Below, piece by piece: positions 1-5,593 of a stretch of 6,635 nt of DNA. Source of the stretch: CBDULQ01 sp965368115 (GTDB taxonomy: Bacteria > Pseudomonadota > Gammaproteobacteria > SZUA-229); contig CBDULQ010000206.1 in the NCBI GenBank assembly GCA_965368115.1, positions 1-6,635 of the forward strand, read 5' to 3'. A model generated the notes under the pieces. It had not been told where the DNA came from. It made no database searches and saw only the letters and a list, made by a program, of their open reading frames with translations. A program made the translations under genes and the position numbers. The first letter of the stretch is position 1, and every line of letters starts with the position of its first letter.

Positions 1-1100
1 CCCAGATGCGGCATACCGTCCAGGTCCAGCTCGGCGATTTTGCGGCCCACGTCCAGATTGATTACCTGGCCGTTTTTCTGGTTGCGCGCGGCACCGATCA
101 GTAGTTTGTAATCCTGATCAAAAAAGAAATCGTCCAGATAATCATCGAGTTTGATTTTGCGCACCGGAAACTGACCGCTTTGGCGGGCGACGCCTTCGTC
201 CATGCGATAGTCGTGCATGGGACCGTTGTAAACCGGCAGCGGGTTGTCCGCATAGGGGATTTCCCAGACTTCCCTGATGTCCTTGAGGGCGGCGATAAAA
301 CTGTTGCGTGGTGCGGCGTCGTAGACGGCGCTGATACGCGAGCTGGCGTCGCCACTGGTCGCGGCAATCACTTTTAACGGTGACAGATCTTCGGCGGAGA
401 AAATCACCAGACTGTGAGGCAGGTAGTTGCCGGCGATGACATAGCGACCGTCATGGGATACGGCGATGTTGCGCATATTGATGCCGGCACGCACTTCGGC
501 GACCACCTTGAGATTGTACAGATCGTATTTGGTGATCCAGCCGTCGCGGGAACCGAAGTAGACATAGCGTCCGGTGGGCGAGTACTTGGGACCGCCGTGC
601 AGGGCGAAGCGGGTCTGGAAGCGATGGATGGGATCGAAAGTGTCGCCGTCGAGCAGGGTGGCATGGTGGTCGCCCAGTTCAACCACGATGAACAGGTTCA
701 TCGGGTCTGCCTGCCAGACCGGTTTTGCCGGCAGTTGCAGGGCGCTGATCTCGACGACCTGGCTGGCGACGATGTCGTGGATGTCCCAGGTGGGTTGTTG
801 TTCGGGTGGCGTGTAAATGAAATCCACCAGCGCCTGGATATCGGCTGCGCCCAGTTTTTTTTCGAAGGGCGGCATCTGGGATGCAGGACGACCCTGTTGG
901 ATGACCTTGAAGGCTTCTTTCTTTTTCAGCCGATGCAGATTTTCCGGCAGCAATGCGGGACCCATCAGACCAAGCCGGTTGGCACCATGACAGGCGGCGC
1001 AATGATTTTTAAACAGGGTTTCGGTTGTGTCTGAGCTGTCGGCATGAACCGGTCCGTTCAGAAAACATAGACTCAGTAGCAACAGGGGTAATCGCTTCAT
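1..1100 (-). CDS. nirN: NirN, c-type cytochrome with heme d1 propeller domain (3' end cut by window edge)
   Basis: Only the first 366 residues are present; the gene continues past position 1. NirN is a periplasmic heme d1 dehydrogenase/transfer protein in the last step of heme d1 synthesis. Residues 1-20 are a signal peptide (KRLPLLLLSL..., likely cut after VHA). A cytochrome c domain follows, with the heme c motif CAACH at 34-38 and a likely axial Met at 76 (QMPPF). The d1-type beta-propeller begins near residue 115. By eye, H168 (in ALHGGPKYS) lines up with the proximal heme d1 ligand of Pseudomonas NirS, while the catalytic distal His of NirS (FLHD) is replaced by D323 (YLDD). This, with RLGLMGPALLPENL after the heme motif in place of the NirS RKGATGK, argues for NirN over NirS. 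The ATG lies one base after the nirJ stop with no clear Shine-Dalgarno, so translation is probably coupled. Confidence 0.9.
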   Translation of the reverse strand, partial: MKRLPLLLLSLCFLNGPVHADSSDTTETLFKNHCAACHGANRLGLMGPALLPENLHRLKKKEAFKVIQQGRPASQMPPFEKKLGAADIQALVDFIYTPPEQQPTWDIHDIVASQVVEISALQLPAKPVWQADPMNLFIVVELGDHHATLLDGDTFDPIHRFQTRFALHGGPKYSPTGRYVYFGSRDGWITKYDLYNLKVVAEVRAGINMRNIAVSHDGRYVIAGNYLPHSLVIFSAEDLSPLKVIAATSGDASSRISAVYDAAPRNSFIAALKDIREVWEIPYADNPLPVYNGPMHDYRMDEGVARQSGQFPVRKIKLDDYLDDFFFDQDYKLLIGAARNQKNGQVINLDVGRKIAELDLDGMPHL

Positions 1101-1101
1101 A

Positions 1102-2313
1102 TCAGGCGCGCGCTATGTGAATGTTTTTCAGGCGACCGTCATAGGGTCGATTGATGATGCGTTCGGTTGAGCTGGTCATGCCGAGTTCATTATCGCTGAG
1201 ATAACAGGCGGGATCTTCCTGCCAGGGATCGCCGGTTAACTGGTAGGCGCGCACCCGTGTGTTACCGCCGCAAATGGACTGGTAGCCGCATGCAGCGCAA
1301 CGGCCTTTCAGGGGGCGCGGTGACATCTTCAGTCCAGCCATGAGCGGGTCGCTGGTATCGGGCCAGATTGCCGAAAACGGTCGCTGCCTGACGTTACCCA
1401 GATGATAATCCCACCAGAAAGTATCCGGATGGACGTTGCCCAGGTTATCGATGTTGGCGATATTGACGCCGGATGAGTTACCGCCCCATTGTTCCAGGCG
1501 TCGACGCAGTTCATCGGCCAGCTCCGGCATGCGTTGCTGTGCCCATTTAAGCAGATAGACACCGTCCGCATCGTTATTGCCGGTAACGAACTCGCGTACA
1601 TCGCCGTTCTGAATGTGCCGCCAGCAGGTATCGAACAACAGGTCCATGGCGCTGCGGGTCATTTTATGCAGGACATCGTCCCCTCGATTTTTGTTGCCGC
1701 GGCCTGCGTAGTTCAGATGAGACAGGTAAAACTTGTCGATGCCGCGTTCATCCATCATCTGCAGGATATCCGGCAATTCCTCGGCATTGTCCTGGGTGAG
1801 GGTGAAACGCAGGCCGACCTTGATACCGTGTCGCTGACACAACTCGATGCCGTGCATGGCTTCGTCGAAAGCACCCTGGCGACGACGAAAATGATCGTGG
1901 GTGTCGCGTAAACCATCGATGCTGATGCCGACGTAGTCGTAACCCACTTCGGCAATCTGTTCGATATTGTGTTCATCGATCAGGGTACCGTTGCTGGACA
2001 GGCCGACATAAAAGCCCATGGCTTTGGCGCGTTTCGAAATCTCGAAGATGTCGGCTCGCATCAGCGGTTCGCCGCCGGACAGAATGAGCACCGGTACATG
2101 AAAGTCTTTCAGGTCGTCCATCACCTGGAACACTTCACGAGTATTCAGTTCGCCGGGAAAGTCCTTGTCGGCGGAAATGGAATAACAGTGTTTACAGGTC
2201 AGGTTGCAGCGGCGTACCAGATTCCAGATCACCACCGGGCCGGGCGGCTTGCGTGCGCGACCGAGTGGTGTAGGCTGGTGCAGTGTTTTCATGAATTGAG
2301 TGATTCTGAACAT
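1102..2313 (-). CDS. nirJ: NirJ, radical SAM/SPASM heme d1 biosynthesis enzyme
   Basis: A 403-residue cytoplasmic radical SAM enzyme. In the family, NirJ acts on 12,18-didecarboxysiroheme and removes the propionate chains on the two rings that later carry the oxo groups of heme d1. The 4Fe-4S/SAM motif CxxxCxxC is C36, C40 and C43 (RRCNLTCKHCYS), and the SAM-binding GGEP is at 80-83. The C-terminal SPASM-like domain has C339, C342, C348 and C370 (GRCAACGYQSICGG, then DPAC), expected to hold an auxiliary cluster. The start is supported by GAGG six bases upstream, overlapping the nirH stop (8-bp gap). The stop is one base before nirN. In Pseudomonas aeruginosa nirE lies between nirJ and nirN; here it is absent. 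Length and motifs fit the family; PqqE and heme-peptide SPASM proteins are the alternatives but do not fit this context. Confidence 0.96.
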   Translation of the reverse strand: MFRITQFMKTLHQPTPLGRARKPPGPVVIWNLVRRCNLTCKHCYSISADKDFPGELNTREVFQVMDDLKDFHVPVLILSGGEPLMRADIFEISKRAKAMGFYVGLSSNGTLIDEHNIEQIAEVGYDYVGISIDGLRDTHDHFRRRQGAFDEAMHGIELCQRHGIKVGLRFTLTQDNAEELPDILQMMDERGIDKFYLSHLNYAGRGNKNRGDDVLHKMTRSAMDLLFDTCWRHIQNGDVREFVTGNNDADGVYLLKWAQQRMPELADELRRRLEQWGGNSSGVNIANIDNLGNVHPDTFWWDYHLGNVRQRPFSAIWPDTSDPLMAGLKMSPRPLKGRCAACGYQSICGGNTRVRAYQLTGDPWQEDPACYLSDNELGMTSSTERIINRPYDGRLKNIHIARA

Positions 2314-2321
2314 GATTCACC

Positions 2322-2852
2322 TCAGGCAATTCTTAATCCGGTTTTTTTCAGGATACGGCTGCTGAACAGGACATCATGACCGCGATCGTCCTGGCCGAGC
2401 AGCATGGCGATTTGTTCGACCTTATCGAGGACCTCATCACGATGACGGCCGTGTACCATGGCAAACAGATTGTAGGGCCATTCCGGCAAAAACCGTGGCC
2501 GCTGATAACAGTGGCTAACGAAATCCAGGGCACCGATCTTCATGCCCAGTTCATCGATGCGCTGGTCGTCGACATTCCACACGCTCATGCCGTTGCCGGT
2601 GTAACCGAGTTTGTAATGATTCGGCACCAGGCCGATACGCCTGATGATGCCCCTGTCACTCATCTCGCGCATGCGTTGCAGCAGGGTTTGCACATCCATG
2701 CCGAGTTGTTCGGCCACCGTGTGATAAGGTCGGTCGGTTAAGGGTAGACCGGCCTGGGTGGCCTGGATGATGCGCCGATCATCTGCGCTGATGAGGTATA
2801 GCTCGTCATCACTGTGCGGTATGTTGATGTTGTGTTGAGCGGGTCTGTTCAT
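2322..2852 (-). CDS. nirH: NirH, siroheme decarboxylase subunit
   Basis: A 176-residue AsnC/Lrp-fold protein of the siroheme decarboxylase (AhbA/AhbB, NirDLGH) family. With NirD, NirL and NirG it decarboxylates the two acetate side chains at C12 and C18 of siroheme in the cytoplasm. A winged-helix-like N-terminal part spans about 24-75 (DRRIIQATQAGLPL, IIRRIGLVPNHYKLGY) and an alpha/beta ligand-binding part follows. Landmarks are SHCYQRPR (113-120), WPYNLFAMVHG (125-135) and the C-terminal LFSSRILKKTGLR typical of NirH. It has about 24 extra residues before the first conserved block. The ATG overlaps the nirG stop as ATGA (4 bp) with no good Shine-Dalgarno, so coupling is likely. It is a close paralogue of nirL. 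The H label rests on the ending and on position four in the canonical D-L-G-H order. Generic annotation often miscalls such genes as Lrp regulators. Confidence 0.88.
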   Translation of the reverse strand: MNRPAQHNINIPHSDDELYLISADDRRIIQATQAGLPLTDRPYHTVAEQLGMDVQTLLQRMREMSDRGIIRRIGLVPNHYKLGYTGNGMSVWNVDDQRIDELGMKIGALDFVSHCYQRPRFLPEWPYNLFAMVHGRHRDEVLDKVEQIAMLLGQDDRGHDVLFSSRILKKTGLRIA

Positions 2853-3295
2853 ACGTCAAATCGCAGGTTGAGAAAATATTCCTGCAGCTTCGGCATGTTG
2901 TACACACGCAAGCCGCTGCGTTGTTCGATGGCATCGATCACCGTCTGTATCTGCTCCGGCTTTTCAGTGGCAATGACGAACCACATATTGAGGCGGTGAT
3001 CGCGTTGATAATTGTGCGCCACTTCGGGGAAGCTGTTGACCAGTTCGCAGATGTCGTCGAAACGGGCTTCGTCCACCTGCATGGCGGCCAGGGTCAATCC
3101 GCCACCGAGTCTTTCCGCGTGATACATGGGACCGAAACGACTGATGTAACCCTGCTGTTGCATGTCATCAATGCGCTGGCGAATGACATCCGCGGGAATT
3201 TGCAGCTGTTGTTCCAGTTGCTGCCAGGGGTTTTCGCAAATCGGAAAGCCACCCTGCAATTCGTTGATGATGGTTTTGTCGATGGCGTCAAGCAT
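2849..3295 (-). CDS. nirG: NirG, siroheme decarboxylase subunit
   Basis: A 148-residue subunit of the NirDLGH siroheme decarboxylase. The AsnC-like N-terminal part (IDKTIINELQGGFPICENPW) leads into SRFGPMYHAERLGGGLTLAA (52-71), a NirG signature. The core motif HNYQRDH (94-100) followed by NMWFVI (103-108) is shared with NirD and contains His and Arg residues of the kind implicated in siroheme decarboxylation. The chosen start (MLDAID) matches the family length of about 147 residues and overlaps nirL by 8 bp. In-frame starts further upstream exist, the nearest at 3304, but would add unconserved residues. No strong Shine-Dalgarno precedes it, so expression probably depends on coupling to nirL. 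The G assignment rests on RFGP, RLGG and operon order. Confidence 0.88.
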   Translation of the reverse strand: MLDAIDKTIINELQGGFPICENPWQQLEQQLQIPADVIRQRIDDMQQQGYISRFGPMYHAERLGGGLTLAAMQVDEARFDDICELVNSFPEVAHNYQRDHRLNMWFVIATEKPEQIQTVIDAIEQRSGLRVYNMPKLQEYFLNLRFDV

Positions 3296-3785
3296 GGCGA
3301 ACATCCGTCTGTTTGTCGTGGATGTAGACTGCGCCGCGTTGCTTGAAACAGCGTGTGCTGAACAGGATTTCATGATGCACATGGGCAACGTTGCAACGTT
3401 CGATCAGAAACGACAGGTTCTGCATCACCTGTTCCCGGTCCTGGCCGTGAATCATGCAGAACAGGTTGTACGGCCAGTCCGGCAACTGGCGTGGCCTGCG
3501 ATAGCTTAAGGTGACGAAATCGAACTGCCCGAAACAGCGGCCCAGTTCGTCGACGCGATAATCGTCCACGTCCCAGACCACCATGGCATTGGCGCGATAG
3601 CCGAGTTTACGATGGCGGACCACGATGCCGAAGCGTTTGATGTCGCCTTTGCTCTGCATATCGCGGATGCGTTCGATGAGCTCATTCTCGCTGCAACCGA
3701 TTTGCCCGGCGAGTTCGGCATAGGGGCGAGGGCTGAGTGGTAAGCCGTTCTGCAGCGCGGATAACAGTTTGCGTTCGTCAATCAT
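3288..3785 (-). CDS. nirL: NirL, siroheme decarboxylase subunit
   Basis: A 165-residue NirL-type subunit of siroheme decarboxylase, AsnC/Lrp fold. The N-terminal winged-helix-like part (ERKLLSALQNGLPLSPRPY) is followed by IKRFGIVVRHRKLGYRANAM (49-68), then YRRPR (95-99), WPYNLFCMIHG (104-114) and LFSTRCFKQRGAVY near the end. These mark the L/H half of the family, with YRRPR in place of the HNYQRxH of NirD and NirG. About a dozen residues (HDKQTDVRHA) follow the usual end and run into nirG. The start overlaps the nirD stop by 8 bp (ATGATTGA), and GGAG eight bases upstream supports it. Distinguishing L from H depends on the FKQRGA ending and on order. Confidence 0.88.
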   Translation of the reverse strand: MIDERKLLSALQNGLPLSPRPYAELAGQIGCSENELIERIRDMQSKGDIKRFGIVVRHRKLGYRANAMVVWDVDDYRVDELGRCFGQFDFVTLSYRRPRQLPDWPYNLFCMIHGQDREQVMQNLSFLIERCNVAHVHHEILFSTRCFKQRGAVYIHDKQTDVRHA

Positions 3786-4290
3786 GGTCGTGACTCCGGA
3801 TCAGCTGCAGGGGGAAACCCAGGTCGATGTGGTAATCCTTTTCCATGGGCAGGGACAGCACGCGGATACCGGTCCGGCGTTCCATGTCCTGCAACAGGGT
3901 CTGCAATTGTTCCGCATGTTCCGCGGTGATCACGAACCACAAGTTGAAATGATGCTCGCGCTGGTAATTGTGGTTAACCGCGGGATAGGCACTGATCTGC
4001 GCGGCGACGTCGTCCAGGCGATATTCGGGGACCGCCATGGCAGCCAGTGTGCTCACACCCACGCGATTGGGACGGAATACGGCACCGATGCGGCTGATCA
4101 CGCCATCGTCGAGCAAGCTTTGCAGTTGCTGCAATAAATCCGCTTCCGGGATGCCGAGTTGATCGGCCATATCCGCATAGGGTGTGGCTGAAAGGGGAAA
4201 GTCGTGCTGGAACCGGTTCAGCAGCTCCAGTAACTGGGAGGCCGGCATTCGATGGCCGACCCGATGACGACTGGCGTCAATGCTGGTCAT
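3778..4290 (-). CDS. nirD: NirD, siroheme decarboxylase subunit; first gene of the nirDLGHJN run
   Basis: A 170-residue subunit of the NirDLGH siroheme decarboxylase. The sequence shows the AsnC-like start (LLELLNRFQHDFPLSATPY), then ISRIGAVFRPNRVGVSTLAA (65-84), the core HNYQREH (107-113), NLWFVI (116-121) and LPMEKDYHIDLGFPL (147-161), which is characteristic of NirD. In some species nirD and nirL are fused; here they are separate but overlap by 8 bp. The first ATG is preceded by GGAG at eight bases, so I keep it even though it gives about 14 residues before the first conserved block. An ATG at codon 15 is the alternative. A palindrome 58 bases upstream is a candidate site for redox or nitric-oxide control. 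Confidence 0.92.
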   Translation of the reverse strand: MTSIDASRHRVGHRMPASQLLELLNRFQHDFPLSATPYADMADQLGIPEADLLQQLQSLLDDGVISRIGAVFRPNRVGVSTLAAMAVPEYRLDDVAAQISAYPAVNHNYQREHHFNLWFVITAEHAEQLQTLLQDMERRTGIRVLSLPMEKDYHIDLGFPLQLIRSHDHD

Positions 4291-4320
4291 GATGCTTACT
4301 CCGCTACCCTGTTGACTAGC

Positions 4321-4326
4321 AAAGTA
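4321..4326 (-). promoter_or_regulatory. possible -10 element of the nirD promoter
   Basis: Read on the minus strand the hexamer is TACTTT, a weak match to TATAAT. If it is the -10, transcription would begin near 4314 and the palindrome at 4349-4362 would be centred at about -41.5, the usual class II position for FNR-family activators. The leader would be about 24 bases before the nirD ATG. The hexamer alone is weak evidence; the spacing is what makes it worth recording. Confidence 0.35.
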
Positions 4327-4348
4327 GCGAGTGAGGTTCAGCCACGCC

Positions 4349-4362
4349 TTGACCTAGGACAA
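4349..4362. promoter_or_regulatory. CRP/FNR-type operator candidate upstream of nirD
   Basis: The plus strand reads TTGACCTAGGACAA, an interrupted palindrome with one mismatched pair (TTGAC-N4-GaCAA). It resembles the FNR/Dnr consensus TTGAT-N4-ATCAA with C and G at the inner positions, which is closer to sites reported for HcpR-type members of the same family. It sits in the 91-bp gap upstream of nirD, and a second copy lies at 4704-4717. No regulator gene is in the window, so which protein binds is unknown. Confidence 0.6.
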
Positions 4363-4381
4363 TTTTACCGGCGGCCGCGAT

Positions 4382-4630
4382 TCAGCCGGACTGGCGCGTC
4401 GCCTGGCGGTACTGTTCAAGCAGGTCCGTCAGCTGGTCTTCGGGGACGAATTCGGGCCAGCGCTGTTGCGGAATATTAGCCATGGCGGTGGCGGTAAAGG
4501 CGCCGCAGTTCGGGCACTTGAAAAAGAACACATGCTTGTTCTGGCAGGTGAAGGTATCGATGGCGAAACTGTCCAGCTGGTACTGGCCGCCGCATTTGCA
4601 GTCGAGGGAAAAACCCTTGCCGGCATTCAT
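4382..4630 (-). CDS. small cysteine-rich, zinc-ribbon-like protein of unknown function
   Basis: I do not recognise a named family. The predicted 82-residue protein is soluble, with no signal peptide or membrane segment. Five cysteines are arranged as CKC (C11, C13), C29 and CPNC (C39, C42), with H33 nearby, a pattern fitting a zinc ribbon or rubredoxin-like metal site. The C-terminal third is an amphipathic, acidic and Gln-rich helix (PEDQLTDLLEQYRQATRQ). The start at 4630 has GGAG nine bases upstream and places TATAAT at a sensible distance. An ATG at 4663, preceded by AAAGG, would give 93 residues. The gene points toward nirD with a 91-bp gap and no clear terminator, so it could be the first gene of the nir transcript. 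It is divergent from norE. Cysteine spacing and two usable ribosome-binding sites support a real gene; function is open. Confidence 0.72.
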   Translation of the reverse strand: MNAGKGFSLDCKCGGQYQLDSFAIDTFTCQNKHVFFFKCPNCGAFTATAMANIPQQRWPEFVPEDQLTDLLEQYRQATRQSG

Positions 4631-4661
4631 GGGGTCTGTCTCCACTTGAGTGATCCGGCGC

Positions 4662-4667
4662 ATTATA
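4662..4667 (-). promoter_or_regulatory. possible -10 element of the cysteine-rich gene
   Basis: The minus strand carries a perfect TATAAT, which would start transcription near 4655 and give a leader of about 25 bases to the ATG at 4630. The -35 position at 17-bp spacing reads CTGCAG, a poor match, as expected if an activator is needed. The palindrome at 4704-4717 would be centred about 55 bases upstream of that start, not a standard class I or II distance. The same bases overlap the alternative ATG at 4663. Confidence 0.35.
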
Positions 4668-4703
4668 AAACCTTTGTGTCGAAGCTGCAGCCGGATCATG
4701 CGC

Positions 4704-4717
4704 TTGACGTGAGTCAA
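4704..4717. promoter_or_regulatory. CRP/FNR-type operator candidate in the divergent region before norE
   Basis: The sequence is TTGACGTGAGTCAA, with perfect five-base inverted arms (TTGAC and GTCAA) around four bases. It is the same type as the site at 4349-4362. It lies between the divergently oriented cysteine-rich gene and norE, its edge 37 bases before the norE ATG. As a class II site for norE it would put the start near 4752, almost at the ATG, which is tight. It could act on either direction, or as a repressor site. Confidence 0.62.
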
Positions 4718-4754
4718 TGTGTAACGATGATCGCCACGGCATGCTGGAAACCCT

Positions 4755-5330
4755 ATGCAAGAGACCGACACTAACACCGGCTATCCGCCTGGCGATCTGG
4801 CCATCTGGTTTTTCATATTTGCCGAACTGCTGGTGTTCGGTGTGCTGTTCATCACCTACGCAGTGGTGCGCAGTCATAATCTGGAACTGTTCAATGCCTC
4901 GCAATTGTCCCTGCATCGCGGTTTCGGTCTGATTAATACACTGGTATTGATTACCGGCAGTTATTTCGTGGTGCGTGCTGTGCAGGCAATTCAGCACAAT
5001 GACAGTCGGCGTTGCGTATTCTGGTTGCAGCTGGCGATCGGCAGCGGCCTGATCTTTGTGTTGCTCAAGAGTTACGAATTCTACGAAAAGGCCGCTCAGG
5101 GCATTGGGCTGAGTACCAATACGTTTTATACCTTTTACATTTCCATGACCTTCTTTCACTACATGCATGTCATTCTCGGCCTGGTCATACTCGCGGCGGT
5201 AATGCTGAAGGCAAAAGCGGGCGGCTATTCCGCGGATGACCATATTGGCGTGGAGACCGGTGCTTCTTACTGGCACATGGTGGATCTGGTGTGGATTATT
5301 CTGTTTCCTCTGGTTTATCTGGTCAGGTGA
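4755..5330 (+). CDS. norE: NorE, cytochrome c oxidase subunit III-like nitric oxide reductase accessory protein
   Basis: A 191-residue inner-membrane protein of the cytochrome c oxidase subunit III family. It lacks a catalytic centre; in denitrifiers NorE supports activity or assembly of the NorCB nitric oxide reductase. Five hydrophobic segments fall at about 16-38, 57-78, 87-107, 127-151 and 171-190, as in NorE, which lacks the first two helices of full-length subunit III. Family landmarks are the start GDLAIWFFIFAELLVFG, the FFHYMHVILGL segment (133-143) and the end YWHMVDLVWIILFPLVYL (172-189). GGAAA a few bases upstream is a weak ribosome-binding site. The stop is immediately followed by norF. 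Stand-alone subunit III of a quinol or cytochrome oxidase is the alternative, but no subunit I gene is adjacent and the nir context favours NorE. Confidence 0.88.
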   Translation: MQETDTNTGYPPGDLAIWFFIFAELLVFGVLFITYAVVRSHNLELFNASQLSLHRGFGLINTLVLITGSYFVVRAVQAIQHNDSRRCVFWLQLAIGSGLIFVLLKSYEFYEKAAQGIGLSTNTFYTFYISMTFFHYMHVILGLVILAAVMLKAKAGGYSADDHIGVETGASYWHMVDLVWIILFPLVYLVR

Positions 5331-5332
5331 TG

Positions 5333-5584
5333 ATGAGCACAACGCGTTACACGGTTTTATGGGCTTTTATGTTGCTGCTGACCCTGGGGTCATTCCTCGC
5401 TGCGAAGTCCGGTCTGGACAGCGTCGCACTGGTGGCGCTGTTGCTGCTGACCGCATTCATCAAGGGGCAAATCATCGTGGACTATTTCATGCAACTGAAA
5501 TGGGCCGGAATGATGTGGCGCATCATTGCCCTGGCCTGGTTGCTGATCGTACTGCTATTGATTGCCCTGTTGTATTTTCTTTAA
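5333..5584 (+). CDS. norF: NorF, small membrane protein (prokaryotic cytochrome c oxidase subunit IV family)
   Basis: An 83-residue, very hydrophobic protein with about three membrane segments (near 7-23, 27-47 and 58-82). The middle part, LLLTAFIKGQIIVDYFMQL, is typical of the small subunit IV family that includes NorF, the usual partner of NorE. Its role is in activating or assembling nitric oxide reductase rather than in catalysis. Two adjacent ATGs (5330 and 5333) overlap or follow the norE TGA. The second is preferred because AGG lies five bases upstream of it. The gene ends 9 bp before the stop of the convergent nirF, with no visible terminator between. Confidence 0.85.
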   Translation: MSTTRYTVLWAFMLLLTLGSFLAAKSGLDSVALVALLLLTAFIKGQIIVDYFMQLKWAGMMWRIIALAWLLIVLLLIALLYFL

Positions 5585-5593
5585 GCCACGTCA

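Noticed and set aside
414..1034. A 206-codon open frame on the plus strand, antisense to nirN
   Set aside because: The opposite strand has a signal peptide, heme motif and propeller; this frame shows no recognisable features.
1..1100. nirS, cytochrome cd1 nitrite reductase
   Set aside because: The heme c region lacks the NirS RKGATGK signature and the catalytic distal His is replaced by Asp; NirN fits better.
2322..4290. Four adjacent Lrp/AsnC-like transcription regulators
   Set aside because: The fold is AsnC-like, but the motifs (HNYQRxH, WPYNLF, RFGP) and the link to nirJ, nirN and nirF identify the siroheme decarboxylase subunits NirD, L, G and H.
4365..4388. Hairpin after the cysteine-rich gene (CCGGC ... 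GCCGG, including the palindrome GCGGCCGC) as a terminator
   Set aside because: The five-base stem has a long loop and is followed by TAAAATT rather than a T-run, so it is not a convincing intrinsic terminator.
4476..5342. A 288-codon open frame on the minus strand, antisense to norE
   Set aside because: It is rich in His, Gln and Arg with no domain pattern, and the opposite strand encodes a convincing membrane protein. It is a shadow.
5585..5593. Bidirectional terminator between norF and nirF
   Set aside because: The gap is only 9 bp, and I could see no stem-loop in or around it.
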